64,000 nt of DNA from Sphingomonas pituitosa NBRC 102491. GTDB lineage: Bacteria > Pseudomonadota > Alphaproteobacteria > Sphingomonadales > Sphingomonadaceae. Positions 54,210 to 62,491 of this stretch are shown here, in pieces. The notes under the pieces are model-generated. The model did no database searches, had not been told where the DNA came from, and saw nothing but the letters and a program-made list of their open reading frames with translations. The stretch's first letter is position 1. Each line of letters begins with the position of its first letter. The stretch spans positions 248,001 to 312,000 of the forward strand of contig NZ_BCYY01000002.1 of NCBI RefSeq assembly GCF_001598435.1, written 5' to 3'. The translations under genes were made by a program, and so were the position numbers.

Positions 54210-55688
54210 GTGCCCGAACAGATGACGTCGCGGCTCAGCTTCATGGAACTGGACGAGGCCCAGCGCAACACGCTGCGAGCCACCCAGCCATGGGTGGAAG
54301 CGACGATGGGCGAGGCGCTCGACCGCTTCTACGCGCGCGCCTCCGCCACGCCGGAAACCGCACGCTTCTTCCGCGATCAGGCGCATATCGGCCGCGCCAA
54401 GGCGGCCCAGGAAAAGCATTGGGCGCGGATCGCCGCCGGCGAGTTCAACGCGGACTATCACGCCAGCGCCCGCCGCATCGGCGCCACCCACGCCCGTATC
54501 GGGCTGGAGCCGCGTTGGTATGTCGGCAGCTATGCGATCGTGCTGCAGCACCTGATCGCGGGCGTGCACCGCCTGAACAATCCCTTCAGGCGCCTGCTGC
54601 GCCTGTTCCGCGGCCCGAGCGCCGAAAAGGCGACGATCGCGCTGGTGAAGGCAGCGCTGCTCGACATGGAAGTCTCGCTGTCGATCTATTTCGAAGAAGC
54701 GCAGGCAGAACGCGAAGCTGCGATCACTGCCTTCGAGACGGCGCTGAACGCCCTGTCGGACGGCGATCTCACCAACGAGCTGAGCGGCCTGCCGACAAGC
54801 TTCGCCGCGCTCGAGAAGAGCTACAACAGGACGCTGGACCGCATCCGCGAGATGATCGCTTCGGTCAGTGACGGCACGATGCGGATCCGTTCGGGCATCA
54901 ACGAGATTTCGCAGGCCGCCGAGGATCTCTCGCGCCGCACCCAGGGCAATGCCGCGAGCCTGGAGCAAACCACCGCCGCCGTCTCGCAGATGGACGCGCG
55001 CTTCCGCTCCACGGCCGAGGCGGCGCGCCACACCGTCACCCGCGCCGATCAGGCGATCTCCACGGTGAGCCACGGCCGCGCCATCGCGGAGGAAGCATCG
55101 CAGGCGATGGGCCGCGTGTCCGAAGCCGCCAAGGGTACCGACAGCGTCATCGAGGGCCTCGACAAGATCGCTTTCCAGACGCGCGTTCTGGCGATGAACG
55201 CCGCCGTCGAGGCCGGTCGCGCCGGAGAAGCAGGCCGCGGCTTCGCAGTCGTTGCCGATCTCGTCTCGGCCCTGGCGATGCGTGCCGAGGAAGAGGCAGG
55301 CCGCGCCCGCGAACAGCTCACCATGACCCAGGCGGAAATCGTCGTCGCGGTGGACGCGGTGCAGAAGGTCGACGGCGCGCTCGCCAACATCTCGGGCGAC
55401 GTCAGCCAGGTGCACGATCTGCTCGGCAGCATGGCAAGCGACAACGGTGCGCAGTCGACCGCGATCGGCGAGATATCGAACGCCGTGGGCGCGATGGACC
55501 GCGCCACGCAGCAGAATGCGGCGATGGTGGAAGAAACCTCGGCTGCGGCGCAGAACCTCGCGCAGGAAGTCAGCGACCTTGCCAACCTGGCCTCGCAGTT
55601 CCGCACCGAAAAGGCAGGGGCGCGCTTCGGCGGCTATCGCCCGCTGCCCGCCGCGGCGGTGCCGGCGCTCACGCGACCCGATCTCTGA
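54210..55688 (+). CDS. Globin-coupled methyl-accepting chemotaxis protein (HemAT-like oxygen sensor)
   Basis: Soluble chemoreceptor of 492 residues from GTG 54210, which has AGGAAAGGA eight bases upstream. N-terminal sensor globin (about 10-175) with the proximal heme His H94 in THARIGLEPRWYVGSY, the hallmark of globin-coupled sensors. Then a helical linker and the MCP signalling domain with tip sequence IAFQTRVLAMNAAVEAGRAGEAGRGFAVVADLVSALAMRAEEEA. No membrane segments. It senses O2 or related gases and controls CheA. No che genes are in the window, so it works with an array encoded elsewhere. Confidence 0.93.
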   Translation: MPEQMTSRLSFMELDEAQRNTLRATQPWVEATMGEALDRFYARASATPETARFFRDQAHIGRAKAAQEKHWARIAAGEFNADYHASARRIGATHARIGLEPRWYVGSYAIVLQHLIAGVHRLNNPFRRLLRLFRGPSAEKATIALVKAALLDMEVSLSIYFEEAQAEREAAITAFETALNALSDGDLTNELSGLPTSFAALEKSYNRTLDRIREMIASVSDGTMRIRSGINEISQAAEDLSRRTQGNAASLEQTTAAVSQMDARFRSTAEAARHTVTRADQAISTVSHGRAIAEEASQAMGRVSEAAKGTDSVIEGLDKIAFQTRVLAMNAAVEAGRAGEAGRGFAVVADLVSALAMRAEEEAGRAREQLTMTQAEIVVAVDAVQKVDGALANISGDVSQVHDLLGSMASDNGAQSTAIGEISNAVGAMDRATQQNAAMVEETSAAAQNLAQEVSDLANLASQFRTEKAGARFGGYRPLPAAAVPALTRPDL

Positions 55689-55703
55689 TCGGAGGGCCGG
55701 CGC

Positions 55704-57689
55704 TCACCAGTCGCGTACCAGCGCGGCGAGCGCCGGCACGTCGATCGGGGGCGAACACAGGAAGCCCTGGAAATACTGGCAGCCTTCCTTGGCCAGCAGG
55801 TCGAGCTGCGCCTCGGTCTCGACGCCTTCCGCCACCACGGCCAGGCCCAGCGACCGCGCCATGTCGATCACCCCGCGCACCACGATCCGGTCGCGCGGCG
55901 AGCCGGTGATGTCGTGTGACAGCTTCTTGTCGATCTTGAGATAGTCGAGCGGCAGCGCCTTGAGATAGGCGAGACTGGAATAGCCGGTGCCGAAATCGTC
56001 GATCGCCACACGGCAGCCGGCGGTGCGCAGATCGGAGAGCAGCGCCGCCGCTTCGCTGAGATCGGCCATGATGCCGCTCTCGGTGATCTCCAGCGTCAGC
56101 CGGCGGCGCGGAAAGCCCGTCGCGTCCACCCAGCGCAGCAGGCTTTCGCCGAAGCCCGGCCGACCGACATCGCCGGCCGTGACATTGATCGAAAGCCGCA
56201 GCGCCGCCAGCGAGCGCGGCCAGTGCGCCGCGATGGTCAGCGCCCGACGCTGGACATGCTCGCTCAGCACGCCCGACAATCCCGCGCGTTCCGCCGCCGC
56301 GAACAGGGGCTCCGCGCCGATCTCGCCATGCTGGGGATGCTGCCAGCGTGCCAGCGCCTCCACGCCGGTGATCTGGCCCGTTGCTACCGCGACCTGCGGC
56401 TGGAACAGCACGCCAATCTCCCCGCGCTCGATGCCGCGCCGCAAGTCACCGATCAGGGATTCGATCGAGGGACCGCTTCCCGGTCGCGTGGCGCCTTCCC
56501 CGAGCAGGGTTTCGCTCGCCCGGCGCAGCAGGCTGGCCGCGCCGTCGCCGGCGACGCTTTCCGTCAGCACCACCTTGGCGCCGAGATGGACGAGTTCGCC
56601 CGCGGCGACGAAGGGCCTGGCCAGCGCCTCCTCGATCCGCCCCGCGGCGTTGCGCAGCGCGACGGTGCCGGGATCGACGGCCGCCGCCAGGAAATCCGAT
56701 CCGCCGATCCGTGCCACCACCACGTCCGAACCGAGCGTCTCGCGGGCAGCCTCGGCAACGCGGCGCGACACGCTGCGCAGCAGTTCGTCGCCGGCGGGCC
56801 GGCCATAGGCGGTGTTGATCGTGTCGAAACGGGTGAGGCCCACCAGCACCAGGCCGATCCGCTGCCCCTTCTCCATCGCCCGATCGATCCAGCGGCGCGC
56901 GCTGGGGGCATCGCGGGCGCCGGTCAGCACGTCGCGGACAGCCGCGCCAGCGTCGGGCGTCATGCCGAGCGGCTCCACCAGGGCATCGATCCGACCGCTT
57001 TCGGAATCATATTGGAGATGCTGCACGACGCGCCCCTTGCCCGGCAGGTCGTGGGCGAAGGCGGTCGATCCCGCCTCGCGCAGCCGTCGCAGGGCGGCCC
57101 AGGCAAGCCGTCGGTCGGAAAGCGCCAGGCGGGCGAACAGCGCACGCGGCCCGGGCGCTTCCGGCAGGTCGAGCAATTGGGCCAGCGCTGGCGTCAGTTC
57201 GATCGAGCCCGAGGCCGGATCGAACCGCCAGCCCAGCGGATTCGACGTGCTCGTCCCCTGCCCCGCCCAGCCCGACAGCCGCTCGACATAGCGCTCGGCG
57301 AATCGGATCGCATGGGCGATCGCGGCGGAGGACATCGGGCTGCCGAGGAAATGCGTCGCCCCGGCCTCGTAGAAGCGGCCCATATGGACGGTGTCGCTTT
57401 GCGAGACCAGGATCAGCAGCGCCGCGCCATAGGCCTTGATCGTCGGTCCCAGCAGCCGCGCGGCATCCAGCCCCTCGGTCATCGCGCCGCGCGCGTCGAT
57501 CACCGCGACCGAGGCGCCGCTCGCGAGGAACCGGGTTTCCAGCCCCTCGCTGCGCCGGGCCGCCACGACCCGCCAGCCCCCCCCGGCCGCTGCCGCCGCG
57601 ACTTCATCCCGCTGGCGGAATGAAAGCACGAAGACCGGAACTTCCGCCACGGGCGCTGTCGTCGGGACGATCGTGAAACCTTCTTCCAT
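55704..57689 (-). CDS. Cyclic-di-GMP phosphodiesterase with degenerate GGDEF and intact EAL domains
   Basis: 661 residues from ATG 57689. The N-terminal ~130 residues look like a response-regulator-type fold (VPVFVLSFRQRDEVAAAA, GAALLILVSQSDTVHMGRFYEAGATHFLGSP). Next a PAS-like part, then GGDEF with the active loop RIGGSDFLAA instead of GGDEF, so cyclase activity is probably lost. The EAL domain is complete: VEALARWQHP, LSINVTAGDV, LTLEITESG, VAIDDFGTGYSSLAYLKALPLDYLKID and VVAEGVETEAQ. It therefore likely hydrolyses c-di-GMP to pGpG, perhaps with GTP binding at the GGDEF as an activator. The two PilZ genes of this window are possible partners. Confidence 0.92.
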   Translation of the reverse strand: MEEGFTIVPTTAPVAEVPVFVLSFRQRDEVAAAAAGGGWRVVAARRSEGLETRFLASGASVAVIDARGAMTEGLDAARLLGPTIKAYGAALLILVSQSDTVHMGRFYEAGATHFLGSPMSSAAIAHAIRFAERYVERLSGWAGQGTSTSNPLGWRFDPASGSIELTPALAQLLDLPEAPGPRALFARLALSDRRLAWAALRRLREAGSTAFAHDLPGKGRVVQHLQYDSESGRIDALVEPLGMTPDAGAAVRDVLTGARDAPSARRWIDRAMEKGQRIGLVLVGLTRFDTINTAYGRPAGDELLRSVSRRVAEAARETLGSDVVVARIGGSDFLAAAVDPGTVALRNAAGRIEEALARPFVAAGELVHLGAKVVLTESVAGDGAASLLRRASETLLGEGATRPGSGPSIESLIGDLRRGIERGEIGVLFQPQVAVATGQITGVEALARWQHPQHGEIGAEPLFAAAERAGLSGVLSEHVQRRALTIAAHWPRSLAALRLSINVTAGDVGRPGFGESLLRWVDATGFPRRRLTLEITESGIMADLSEAAALLSDLRTAGCRVAIDDFGTGYSSLAYLKALPLDYLKIDKKLSHDITGSPRDRIVVRGVIDMARSLGLAVVAEGVETEAQLDLLAKEGCQYFQGFLCSPPIDVPALAALVRDW

Positions 57690-57768
57690 AAGGCTTCGAT
57701 AGCGGCTCGATGCGCGCTCCGCCATCCAAGCCTTGTGCGTCGCCGTACAACGCCTTACCTCCCGGACC

Positions 57769-58785
57769 ATGGCCAGCGCCCCCGCCCTTGCGACGCCGCC
57801 CTCGCTGGTCGATCGCCACGGTCGTGCGATCCGCTATCTGCGTATCTCCGTCACCGATCGCTGCGATCTGCGCTGCCGCTATTGCATGGCGGAGCACATG
57901 ACGTTTCTGCCGCGCGAGGCGGTGCTCAGCCTGGAAGAGCTGGCAGCGATCGCCGGGCGCTTCGTCGATCGCGGTGTCACCAAGATCCGGCTGACCGGCG
58001 GCGAGCCGCTCGTCCGCCGCAACATGATGACGCTGGTCGAGCAGCTCGGCGCGCGGATCGGCGACGGCTTGCGCGAACTCACCCTCACCACCAATGCGAC
58101 GCGCCTCGATCAATATGCCGCGCAGCTCGCCGCCGCGGGCGTCCGCCGCATCAACGTGAGCCTCGACAGCCGCGATCCGGACACCTTCCGCTACATCACC
58201 CGCCATGGCGACGTGGACCGGGTGCTGGGCGGCATCGCCGCGGCACAGGCCGCGGGCATGCGCGTGAAGATCAACATGGTTGCGCTGCGCGGCCTGAACG
58301 AGCACGAGATCGCGCCGATGCTCGCCTGGGTCGCGGCGAACGGCATGGACCTCTCGCTGATCGAGACGATGCCGATGGGCGTGATCGACGAGGATCGCGC
58401 CGATCGCTTCCTGCCGCTGCCGGAGGTGCTGGCACGGCTGAAGACCGAATTCGACCTCGCGGCCGATTCGCACGACAGCGGCGGACCGGCCCGCTACTGG
58501 CGCGTCGGCGGGAGCGACAGCCGGCTGGGGCTGATCTCGCCGCTCACCAACAATTTCTGCGCAAGCTGCAACCGCGTTCGGCTCTCGACCGACGGGCGGT
58601 TGCACATGTGCCTGGGGCATGAGGATTCGGTGGACCTGAAGGCAGCGATACGCAGCGGGGGCATGGACGCGGTGGACGAGGCAATCGATCGCGCCCTGGC
58701 CGCGAAACCGGAACGGCATGATTTCCGCATTGAGGCCGGTGCGGCGCCCGCGGTCTCGCGCCATATGAGCGTGACCGGCGGATGA
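57769..58785 (+). CDS. moaA: GTP 3',8-cyclase MoaA
   Basis: Radical-SAM enzyme of the first step of molybdenum cofactor synthesis. 338 residues from ATG 57769. N-terminal SAM cluster: DRCDLRCRYCMAEH (CxxxCxxC). Second, C-terminal cluster: NNFCASCNRVRLSTDGRLHMCLG. Other motifs: KIRLTGGEPLVRR and VSLDSRDPDTFRYIT. It ends with Gly-Gly (MSVTGG), needed for activity in the family. Divergent from the EAL gene by 79 bases; its stop overlaps the nadK start (ATGA). Confidence 0.96.
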   Translation: MASAPALATPPSLVDRHGRAIRYLRISVTDRCDLRCRYCMAEHMTFLPREAVLSLEELAAIAGRFVDRGVTKIRLTGGEPLVRRNMMTLVEQLGARIGDGLRELTLTTNATRLDQYAAQLAAAGVRRINVSLDSRDPDTFRYITRHGDVDRVLGGIAAAQAAGMRVKINMVALRGLNEHEIAPMLAWVAANGMDLSLIETMPMGVIDEDRADRFLPLPEVLARLKTEFDLAADSHDSGGPARYWRVGGSDSRLGLISPLTNNFCASCNRVRLSTDGRLHMCLGHEDSVDLKAAIRSGGMDAVDEAIDRALAAKPERHDFRIEAGAAPAVSRHMSVTGG

Positions 58786-59558
58786 GCGTCCCCAAGCTGC
58801 GCGCATTGCTGGCCTCCCCCACCGCCCCGGCGCAGACCGCGGCGGAAGAACTGCGCCAGACCTATGACTGGGTGCCGCTCGACGAGGCGGAGGAGGTCGT
58901 CGCGCTGGGCGGCGACGGCTTCATGCTGCAGACGCTGCACGCCATGCTGGAACGGCGCCGGCTGCTGCCGGTGTTCGGGATGAACCTGGGCACGGTCGGC
59001 TTCCTGATGAACGATTGGGGGCTCGACGGGCTCACCCAGCGGCTCGAGCGTGCGCGCCCCTTCCGCGTGGCGCCCCTGGCGATGACCGCGACGACCGTGG
59101 AGGGAGAGACTTGCGTCCTTCCCGCGATCAACGAGGCCTCGCTGCTCCGCGAGACGCGCCAGACCGCCAAGCTGGAAGTGACGATCAACGGCCGGATCGT
59201 GATTCCCGAGCTGGTGTGCGACGGCATTCTCGTCGCCACGCCCGCCGGCTCCACGGCCTACAACTTCTCGGCCCAGGGGCCGATTCTCCCGCTCGGCTCG
59301 GCGCTGCTCGCGCTCACGCCGATCAGCCCGTTCCGCCCGCGGCGCTGGCGCGGGGCGATCCTGCCGGAGAAGACCCGCATCGATATCCGCGTGCTGGAGG
59401 CCGACAAGCGCCCGGTAAGCGCGGTCGCCGACCAGCGTGAAATCCGCGAGGTTTGCAGCGTCCATGTCGAGATCGACCGCATGCGCGACCTCACGCTGCT
59501 GTTCGATCCGGAGCACGCATTGGACGATCGAATAACGATGGAACAATTTATTGCATAA
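58782..59558 (+). CDS. nadK: NAD kinase
   Basis: Phosphorylates NAD to NADP, cytoplasmic. 258 residues, at the short end of the family. Motifs: EVVALGGDGFMLQTLH (GGDG), GMNLGTVGFLMND, INEASLLRETRQTAKLEV (NE), and LVATPAGSTAYNFSAQGPILPLGSALLALTPISPF. It starts four bases inside the end of moaA (ATGA), so the two are translationally coupled, although their pathways are unrelated. Confidence 0.95.
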   Translation: MSVPKLRALLASPTAPAQTAAEELRQTYDWVPLDEAEEVVALGGDGFMLQTLHAMLERRRLLPVFGMNLGTVGFLMNDWGLDGLTQRLERARPFRVAPLAMTATTVEGETCVLPAINEASLLRETRQTAKLEVTINGRIVIPELVCDGILVATPAGSTAYNFSAQGPILPLGSALLALTPISPFRPRRWRGAILPEKTRIDIRVLEADKRPVSAVADQREIREVCSVHVEIDRMRDLTLLFDPEHALDDRITMEQFIA

Positions 59559-59564
59559 AACCCC

Positions 59565-59592
59565 TTGCGCCTTTCGAAAACCCGGTGCTAAA
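59565..59592 (+). promoter_or_regulatory. tRNA-Asn promoter
   Basis: TTGCGC (59565-59570) and GCTAAA (59587-59592) with a 16-base spacer, inside GGTGCTAAAGG, which is typical of strong tRNA and ribosomal promoters in alphaproteobacteria. The predicted start is about 45 bases before the mature tRNA. It begins right after the nadK stop codon. Confidence 0.65.
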
Positions 59593-59642
59593 GGCGCGCC
59601 TCCCGACGCGGTGACCCACCGCCGAGGGGTTGACCAGAGTGG

Positions 59643-59717
59643 TCCCCGATAGCTCAGCGGTAGAGCATTCGACTGTTAATCGAATGGTCGTAGGTTCGAA
59701 TCCTACTCGGGGAGCCA
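59643..59717 (+). tRNA. tRNA-Asn(GTT)
   Basis: 75 bases including encoded CCA. Acceptor stem TCCCCGA / TCGGGGA; D arm with AGCTCAGCGGTAGAGCA; anticodon stem TTCGA / TCGAA with loop CTGTTAA, anticodon GTT at 59675-59677; T arm GTAGG-TTCGAAT-CCTAC; discriminator G followed by CCA. Read by AAC and AAU codons. The KTSC gene on the other strand ends inside its 3' part. Confidence 0.97.
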
Positions 59718-59918
59718 TCTCTCGTCTGCCGGTTCGAAGGCGAAGCGTTCCCGGATCTCCCGGTTGAAATAGCTTCCCTTCGATCCCGCTGCGGCAAGGT
59801 CCGCCACCACAGCCTCCGGCACATCGAAATAGCGATAGCCCCGTCCGCTCGTGAACACCACGTCGAGCCACTGCGCGTCCGCGTCATAGTGCCAGCTGCG
59901 AATCACGCTCGACGGCAT
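59703..59918 (-). CDS. KTSC-domain protein
   Basis: 71 residues from ATG 59918; in-frame GTG 59924 and TTG 59933 are alternatives. The single KTSC domain is seen in VIRSWHYDADAQWLDVVFTSG, YRYFDVPEAVVADLAAAGSKG and SYFNREIRERF. This small domain occurs alone or fused to lysyl-tRNA-synthetase-like proteins; its function is unknown. The last five codons and the stop lie antisense to the 3' end of tRNA-Asn. Divergent from the deaminase gene, 71 bases between starts. Confidence 0.85.
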   Translation of the reverse strand: MPSSVIRSWHYDADAQWLDVVFTSGRGYRYFDVPEAVVADLAAAGSKGSYFNREIRERFAFEPADERWLPE

Positions 59919-59989
59919 GTGCACCAAACGCAACGCGTGCCGCCGGGGTTGCGCTTGCGACTCGCCGGGGCCACTGCGATGGTGAACCG

Positions 59990-61006
59990 ATGGAAAATCT
60001 GGACGCTTTCATCGCCGGCCTGCCCAAGGCCGAACTCCATCTCCACATCGAGGGCAGCCTGGAGCCCGAGCAGATGTTCGAGTTCGCCCGCCGCAATGGC
60101 GTGGCAATCCCGTTCGACAGCGTGGAAGCGGTCCGCGCGGCCTATGAGTTCTCGAACCTGCAGGATTTTCTCGACATCTATTATGCCGGTGCCGACGTCC
60201 TGCGCACCGAAGCCGATTTCCGCGATCTCGCCATCGCCTATTTCGAGCGCGCCGCCGCCGACGGCGTGCGCCACGCCGAGATCTTCTTCGATCCCCAGAC
60301 CCACACCGCGCGCGGCATCGCGATGGGTACGGTCGTGGAGGGGCTCCTGGCAGGCATGGCAGACGCCGAGGCGCGCCTGGGGGTCACCTCTCAGCTGATC
60401 CTCTGCTTCCTGCGCCATCTGGACGAGGAAGACGCCTTCCGCACGCTGGAGGCCGCCGAGCCGTGGCTCGACCGGATTGCCGGCGTCGGCCTGGATTCAT
60501 CCGAACTCGGTCACCCACCCTCGAAGTTCGCCCGCGTCTTCGCCGCCGCCGCCGAGAAGGGCCTGAAGCGCGTCGCCCATGCGGGCGAGGAAGGTCCGGC
60601 GGCCTATGTCCACGAGGCGCTGGACCTGCTCCAGGTCGACCGGCTCGATCATGGCAATCGCAGCCTGGACGATCCCACCCTCGTCGCCCGGCTGGCGCGC
60701 TCCGGCATGACGCTCACCGTCTGCCCGCTGTCCAATGTGAAGCTGTGCAACGTCGAGACCATCGACGCGCATCCGATCGACCGGATGCTCGAGCTGGGTC
60801 TCCGCGCCACGGTGAACTCGGACGACCCCGCCTATTTCGGCGGCTATGTCGGCGAGAACTACCGCGCCGTGGCCCGCGGGAGGGGCCTGAGCAAGCAGCA
60901 GCTCGCCACGCTGGCGCGCAACAGCTTCCTGGGCTCGTTCCTGCCCGACGAGGTGGTGGCGGCGCACTGCGCGGCGATCGACGCCTGGGTGGCGGAGGCG
61001 GCGTGA
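59990..61006 (+). CDS. Adenine deaminase of the adenosine-deaminase superfamily
   Basis: 338-residue TIM-barrel metal hydrolase. Zinc ligands: LPKAELHLHIEGSLEP (HxH), KRVAHAGEEGPAAYVHEALDLL (His and catalytic Glu), DRLDHGNRSLDDP and VNSDDPAYFGGYVGENY (Asp). The HAGEEGP and DDPAYFGGYV phrases are those of the bacterial adenine deaminase subgroup (EC 3.5.4.2), not classical adenosine deaminase (HAGE-x-x-GP, SDDPxxF). It would turn adenine into hypoxanthine. The ATG of the phosphoribosyltransferase gene overlaps its stop (TGATG), so deamination and salvage are coupled. Confidence 0.88.
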   Translation: MENLDAFIAGLPKAELHLHIEGSLEPEQMFEFARRNGVAIPFDSVEAVRAAYEFSNLQDFLDIYYAGADVLRTEADFRDLAIAYFERAAADGVRHAEIFFDPQTHTARGIAMGTVVEGLLAGMADAEARLGVTSQLILCFLRHLDEEDAFRTLEAAEPWLDRIAGVGLDSSELGHPPSKFARVFAAAAEKGLKRVAHAGEEGPAAYVHEALDLLQVDRLDHGNRSLDDPTLVARLARSGMTLTVCPLSNVKLCNVETIDAHPIDRMLELGLRATVNSDDPAYFGGYVGENYRAVARGRGLSKQQLATLARNSFLGSFLPDEVVAAHCAAIDAWVAEAA

Positions 61007-61521
61007 TGGGCGACATCGTCTTCACCCACTTTACCCACGACCAGCTCGTCGCCGGCGTCCACGCGATTGCCAGGGCGGTGGCGGACTGGTCCCCCACCCT
61101 GCTCGTCGGCGTCGGCCGCGGCGGACTGACCCCGGCAGTCTATCTCTCGCATCGGATCGGGCTGCCGCTCGTCTCGGTCGACCATTCGACGCGCATCGCG
61201 CCGTTCGGCGAGGCGCTGGTCGCGGTGCTTGCGCAGCGCACCCGCGACGGCGAGCGGCTGCTGTTCGTCGAGGATATCAACGACAGCGGCAAGACGATCG
61301 GCGAACTGCGCGCTGCCCTAGCCGCCGAGGGCGCGGTGGCGGAGCAGGTCCGCTTCGCCGTGCTGCTCGACAACGTCCGCTCCTCCCAGCGTGTCGAGTA
61401 TGGCGCGCAGACGATCGACCGCGCGGTGCAGAAGGACTGGTTCGTCTTTCCCTGGGAGGCGATGGCGCCGCAGGCCAGGCTCGACGCCGATGCCCGTGAG
61501 GTACCCGATCGCCTGGCTTGA
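61006..61521 (+). CDS. Purine phosphoribosyltransferase (Gpt/Hpt-like)
   Basis: 171 residues, type I PRTase fold. The PRPP loop is LLFVEDINDSGKTIGEL, matching the xanthine/guanine/hypoxanthine group, with the N-terminal LLVGVGRGGLTPAVYLSHRIG loop and the hood end DWFVFPWEAM. It probably converts hypoxanthine, xanthine or guanine plus PRPP to nucleotides. It is co-translated with the adenine deaminase gene, so hypoxanthine from adenine is the likely substrate. It ends well before the next gene, with no clear terminator. Confidence 0.88.
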   Translation: MGDIVFTHFTHDQLVAGVHAIARAVADWSPTLLVGVGRGGLTPAVYLSHRIGLPLVSVDHSTRIAPFGEALVAVLAQRTRDGERLLFVEDINDSGKTIGELRAALAAEGAVAEQVRFAVLLDNVRSSQRVEYGAQTIDRAVQKDWFVFPWEAMAPQARLDADAREVPDRLA

Positions 61522-61653
61522 CAGCCGCCGTTCAGCAACCGTCAATCGCTCGCATGCCACGTCTCATCGCGTGAATGCGCGGGAGAGTTTCGCCGGCTCG
61601 CGCGTTCGAGGGGCATGCGGCGACGTTTACTGTTTGGAAGTGTCGGAGGAACA

Positions 61654-62253
61654 ATGCCAATTTCATCACAGAAGGGCCGGCGGCTGGCAGCACTCGGCCT
61701 GATGGTCGCGGGCAGCCTCTCGCTCGCATCGTGCATGACCGCCACGCCCTACCAGCCCGCCTCGGCGAGCGGTTCGGTGCGCAACGGCTATTCGGACGAG
61801 CAGATCGAAGAGAATCGGTTCCGGGTGAGCTTTTCGGGCAACAGCCTGACCTCGCGCGAGACGGTGGAGCGCTACCTGCTCTATCGCTCGGCCGAGCTGA
61901 CGCTGCAGAGCGGCTATGACTATTTCCTGCTCGCCAATCGCGACACGGAAAAGAAGACCCAGACCTATGCGACGCCGGGCATCGGCGGTGCGGGCTTTGG
62001 CGGCCCCTGGGGCTATTGGAACCCGTACTGGCGCTATTACAGCCCGCGCTGGGGCTGGCGCAGCTGGGATCCGTTCTGGGGTGATCCGTTCTTCGACCGC
62101 AACGTCGATATCCGCACCGTCGACCGCTACGAGGCGATGGCCGAGATCGTGATGGGCAAGGGCCCGAAGCCCGCCGACAACATCCGCGCCTTCGATGCGC
62201 GCGAGGTGAAGGAACGGCTGGGGCCGAAGATCCAGATGCCGCAGACCCGCTGA
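61654..62253 (+). CDS. CC0125/CC1285-family lipoprotein
   Basis: 199 residues from ATG 61654, with GGAGGAACA directly upstream. Lipoprotein signal peptide: LAALGLMVAGSLSLASC, lipobox ending in Cys. Mature part: FRVSFSGNSLTSRETVERYLLYRSAELTLQSGYDYFLL, the CC0125/CC1285 signature, and an aromatic Gly-rich stretch (GGPWGYWNPYWRYYSPRWG). The membrane-anchored protein is probably periplasmic; role unknown. A strong terminator follows 20 bases after the stop codon. Confidence 0.88.
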   Translation: MPISSQKGRRLAALGLMVAGSLSLASCMTATPYQPASASGSVRNGYSDEQIEENRFRVSFSGNSLTSRETVERYLLYRSAELTLQSGYDYFLLANRDTEKKTQTYATPGIGGAGFGGPWGYWNPYWRYYSPRWGWRSWDPFWGDPFFDRNVDIRTVDRYEAMAEIVMGKGPKPADNIRAFDAREVKERLGPKIQMPQTR

Positions 62254-62273
62254 TCGCGGGGAGCGGAACGCAG

Positions 62274-62312
62274 AAAGGGCGGCGCCGGATATCCCGGCGC
62301 CGCCCTTTTCTT
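62274..62312 (+). terminator. Rho-independent terminator
   Basis: AAAGGGCGGCGCCGG (62274-62288) pairs with CCGGCGCCGCCCTTT (62294-62308) over a five-base loop, followed by TTTTCTTTT. It ends the lipoprotein transcript. The stem is nearly symmetric but the T-run is on the plus strand only. Confidence 0.85.
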
Positions 62313-62339
62313 TTACCAGCAGAGGAAGTCCTCTCAGTC

Positions 62340-62365
62340 GTCATCCCGGCGAATGCCGGGATCCA
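62340..62365 (+). repeat. REP-like palindromic repeat, copy 1
   Basis: GTCATCCCGGCGAATGCCGGGATCCA: core CCCGGC-GAAT-GCCGGG. An inverted copy lies at 62408-62433, so the two arms can form one larger hairpin. This unit is a common dispersed repeat in many proteobacteria. The region 62254-62491 holds only the terminator and these repeats. Confidence 0.8.
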
Positions 62366-62407
62366 TTGGGGTCACCTGTTCGGCTCTTGCCGGAATCGAG
62401 AGGCGAC

Positions 62408-62433
62408 TGGATCCCGGCTTTCGCCGGGATGAC
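62408..62433 (-). repeat. REP-like palindromic repeat, copy 2 (inverted)
   Basis: TGGATCCCGGCTTTCGCCGGGATGAC is the reverse complement of copy 1 except for the core loop (CTTTCG against CATTCG). The 42 bases between copies show no coding sequence. Paired inverted copies suggest a bipartite REP unit spread by a REP-associated transposase. Confidence 0.8.
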
Positions 62434-62491
62434 GCTTTGGGGAGGCGCGCTGCTCCCCCTGCCTCTCAAGGAAGGACGGGAACGGCCACCC

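Noticed and set aside
59990..61006. Calling the deaminase classical adenosine deaminase (add)
   Set aside because: The HAGEEGP and DDPAYFGGYV phrases and the coupled PRTase fit the adenine-deaminase subgroup better; only an assay can settle it.
62340..62433. CRISPR-like repeat pair
   Set aside because: Only two copies, in opposite orientation and palindromic, with a non-spacer-like interval; this is a REP pair.
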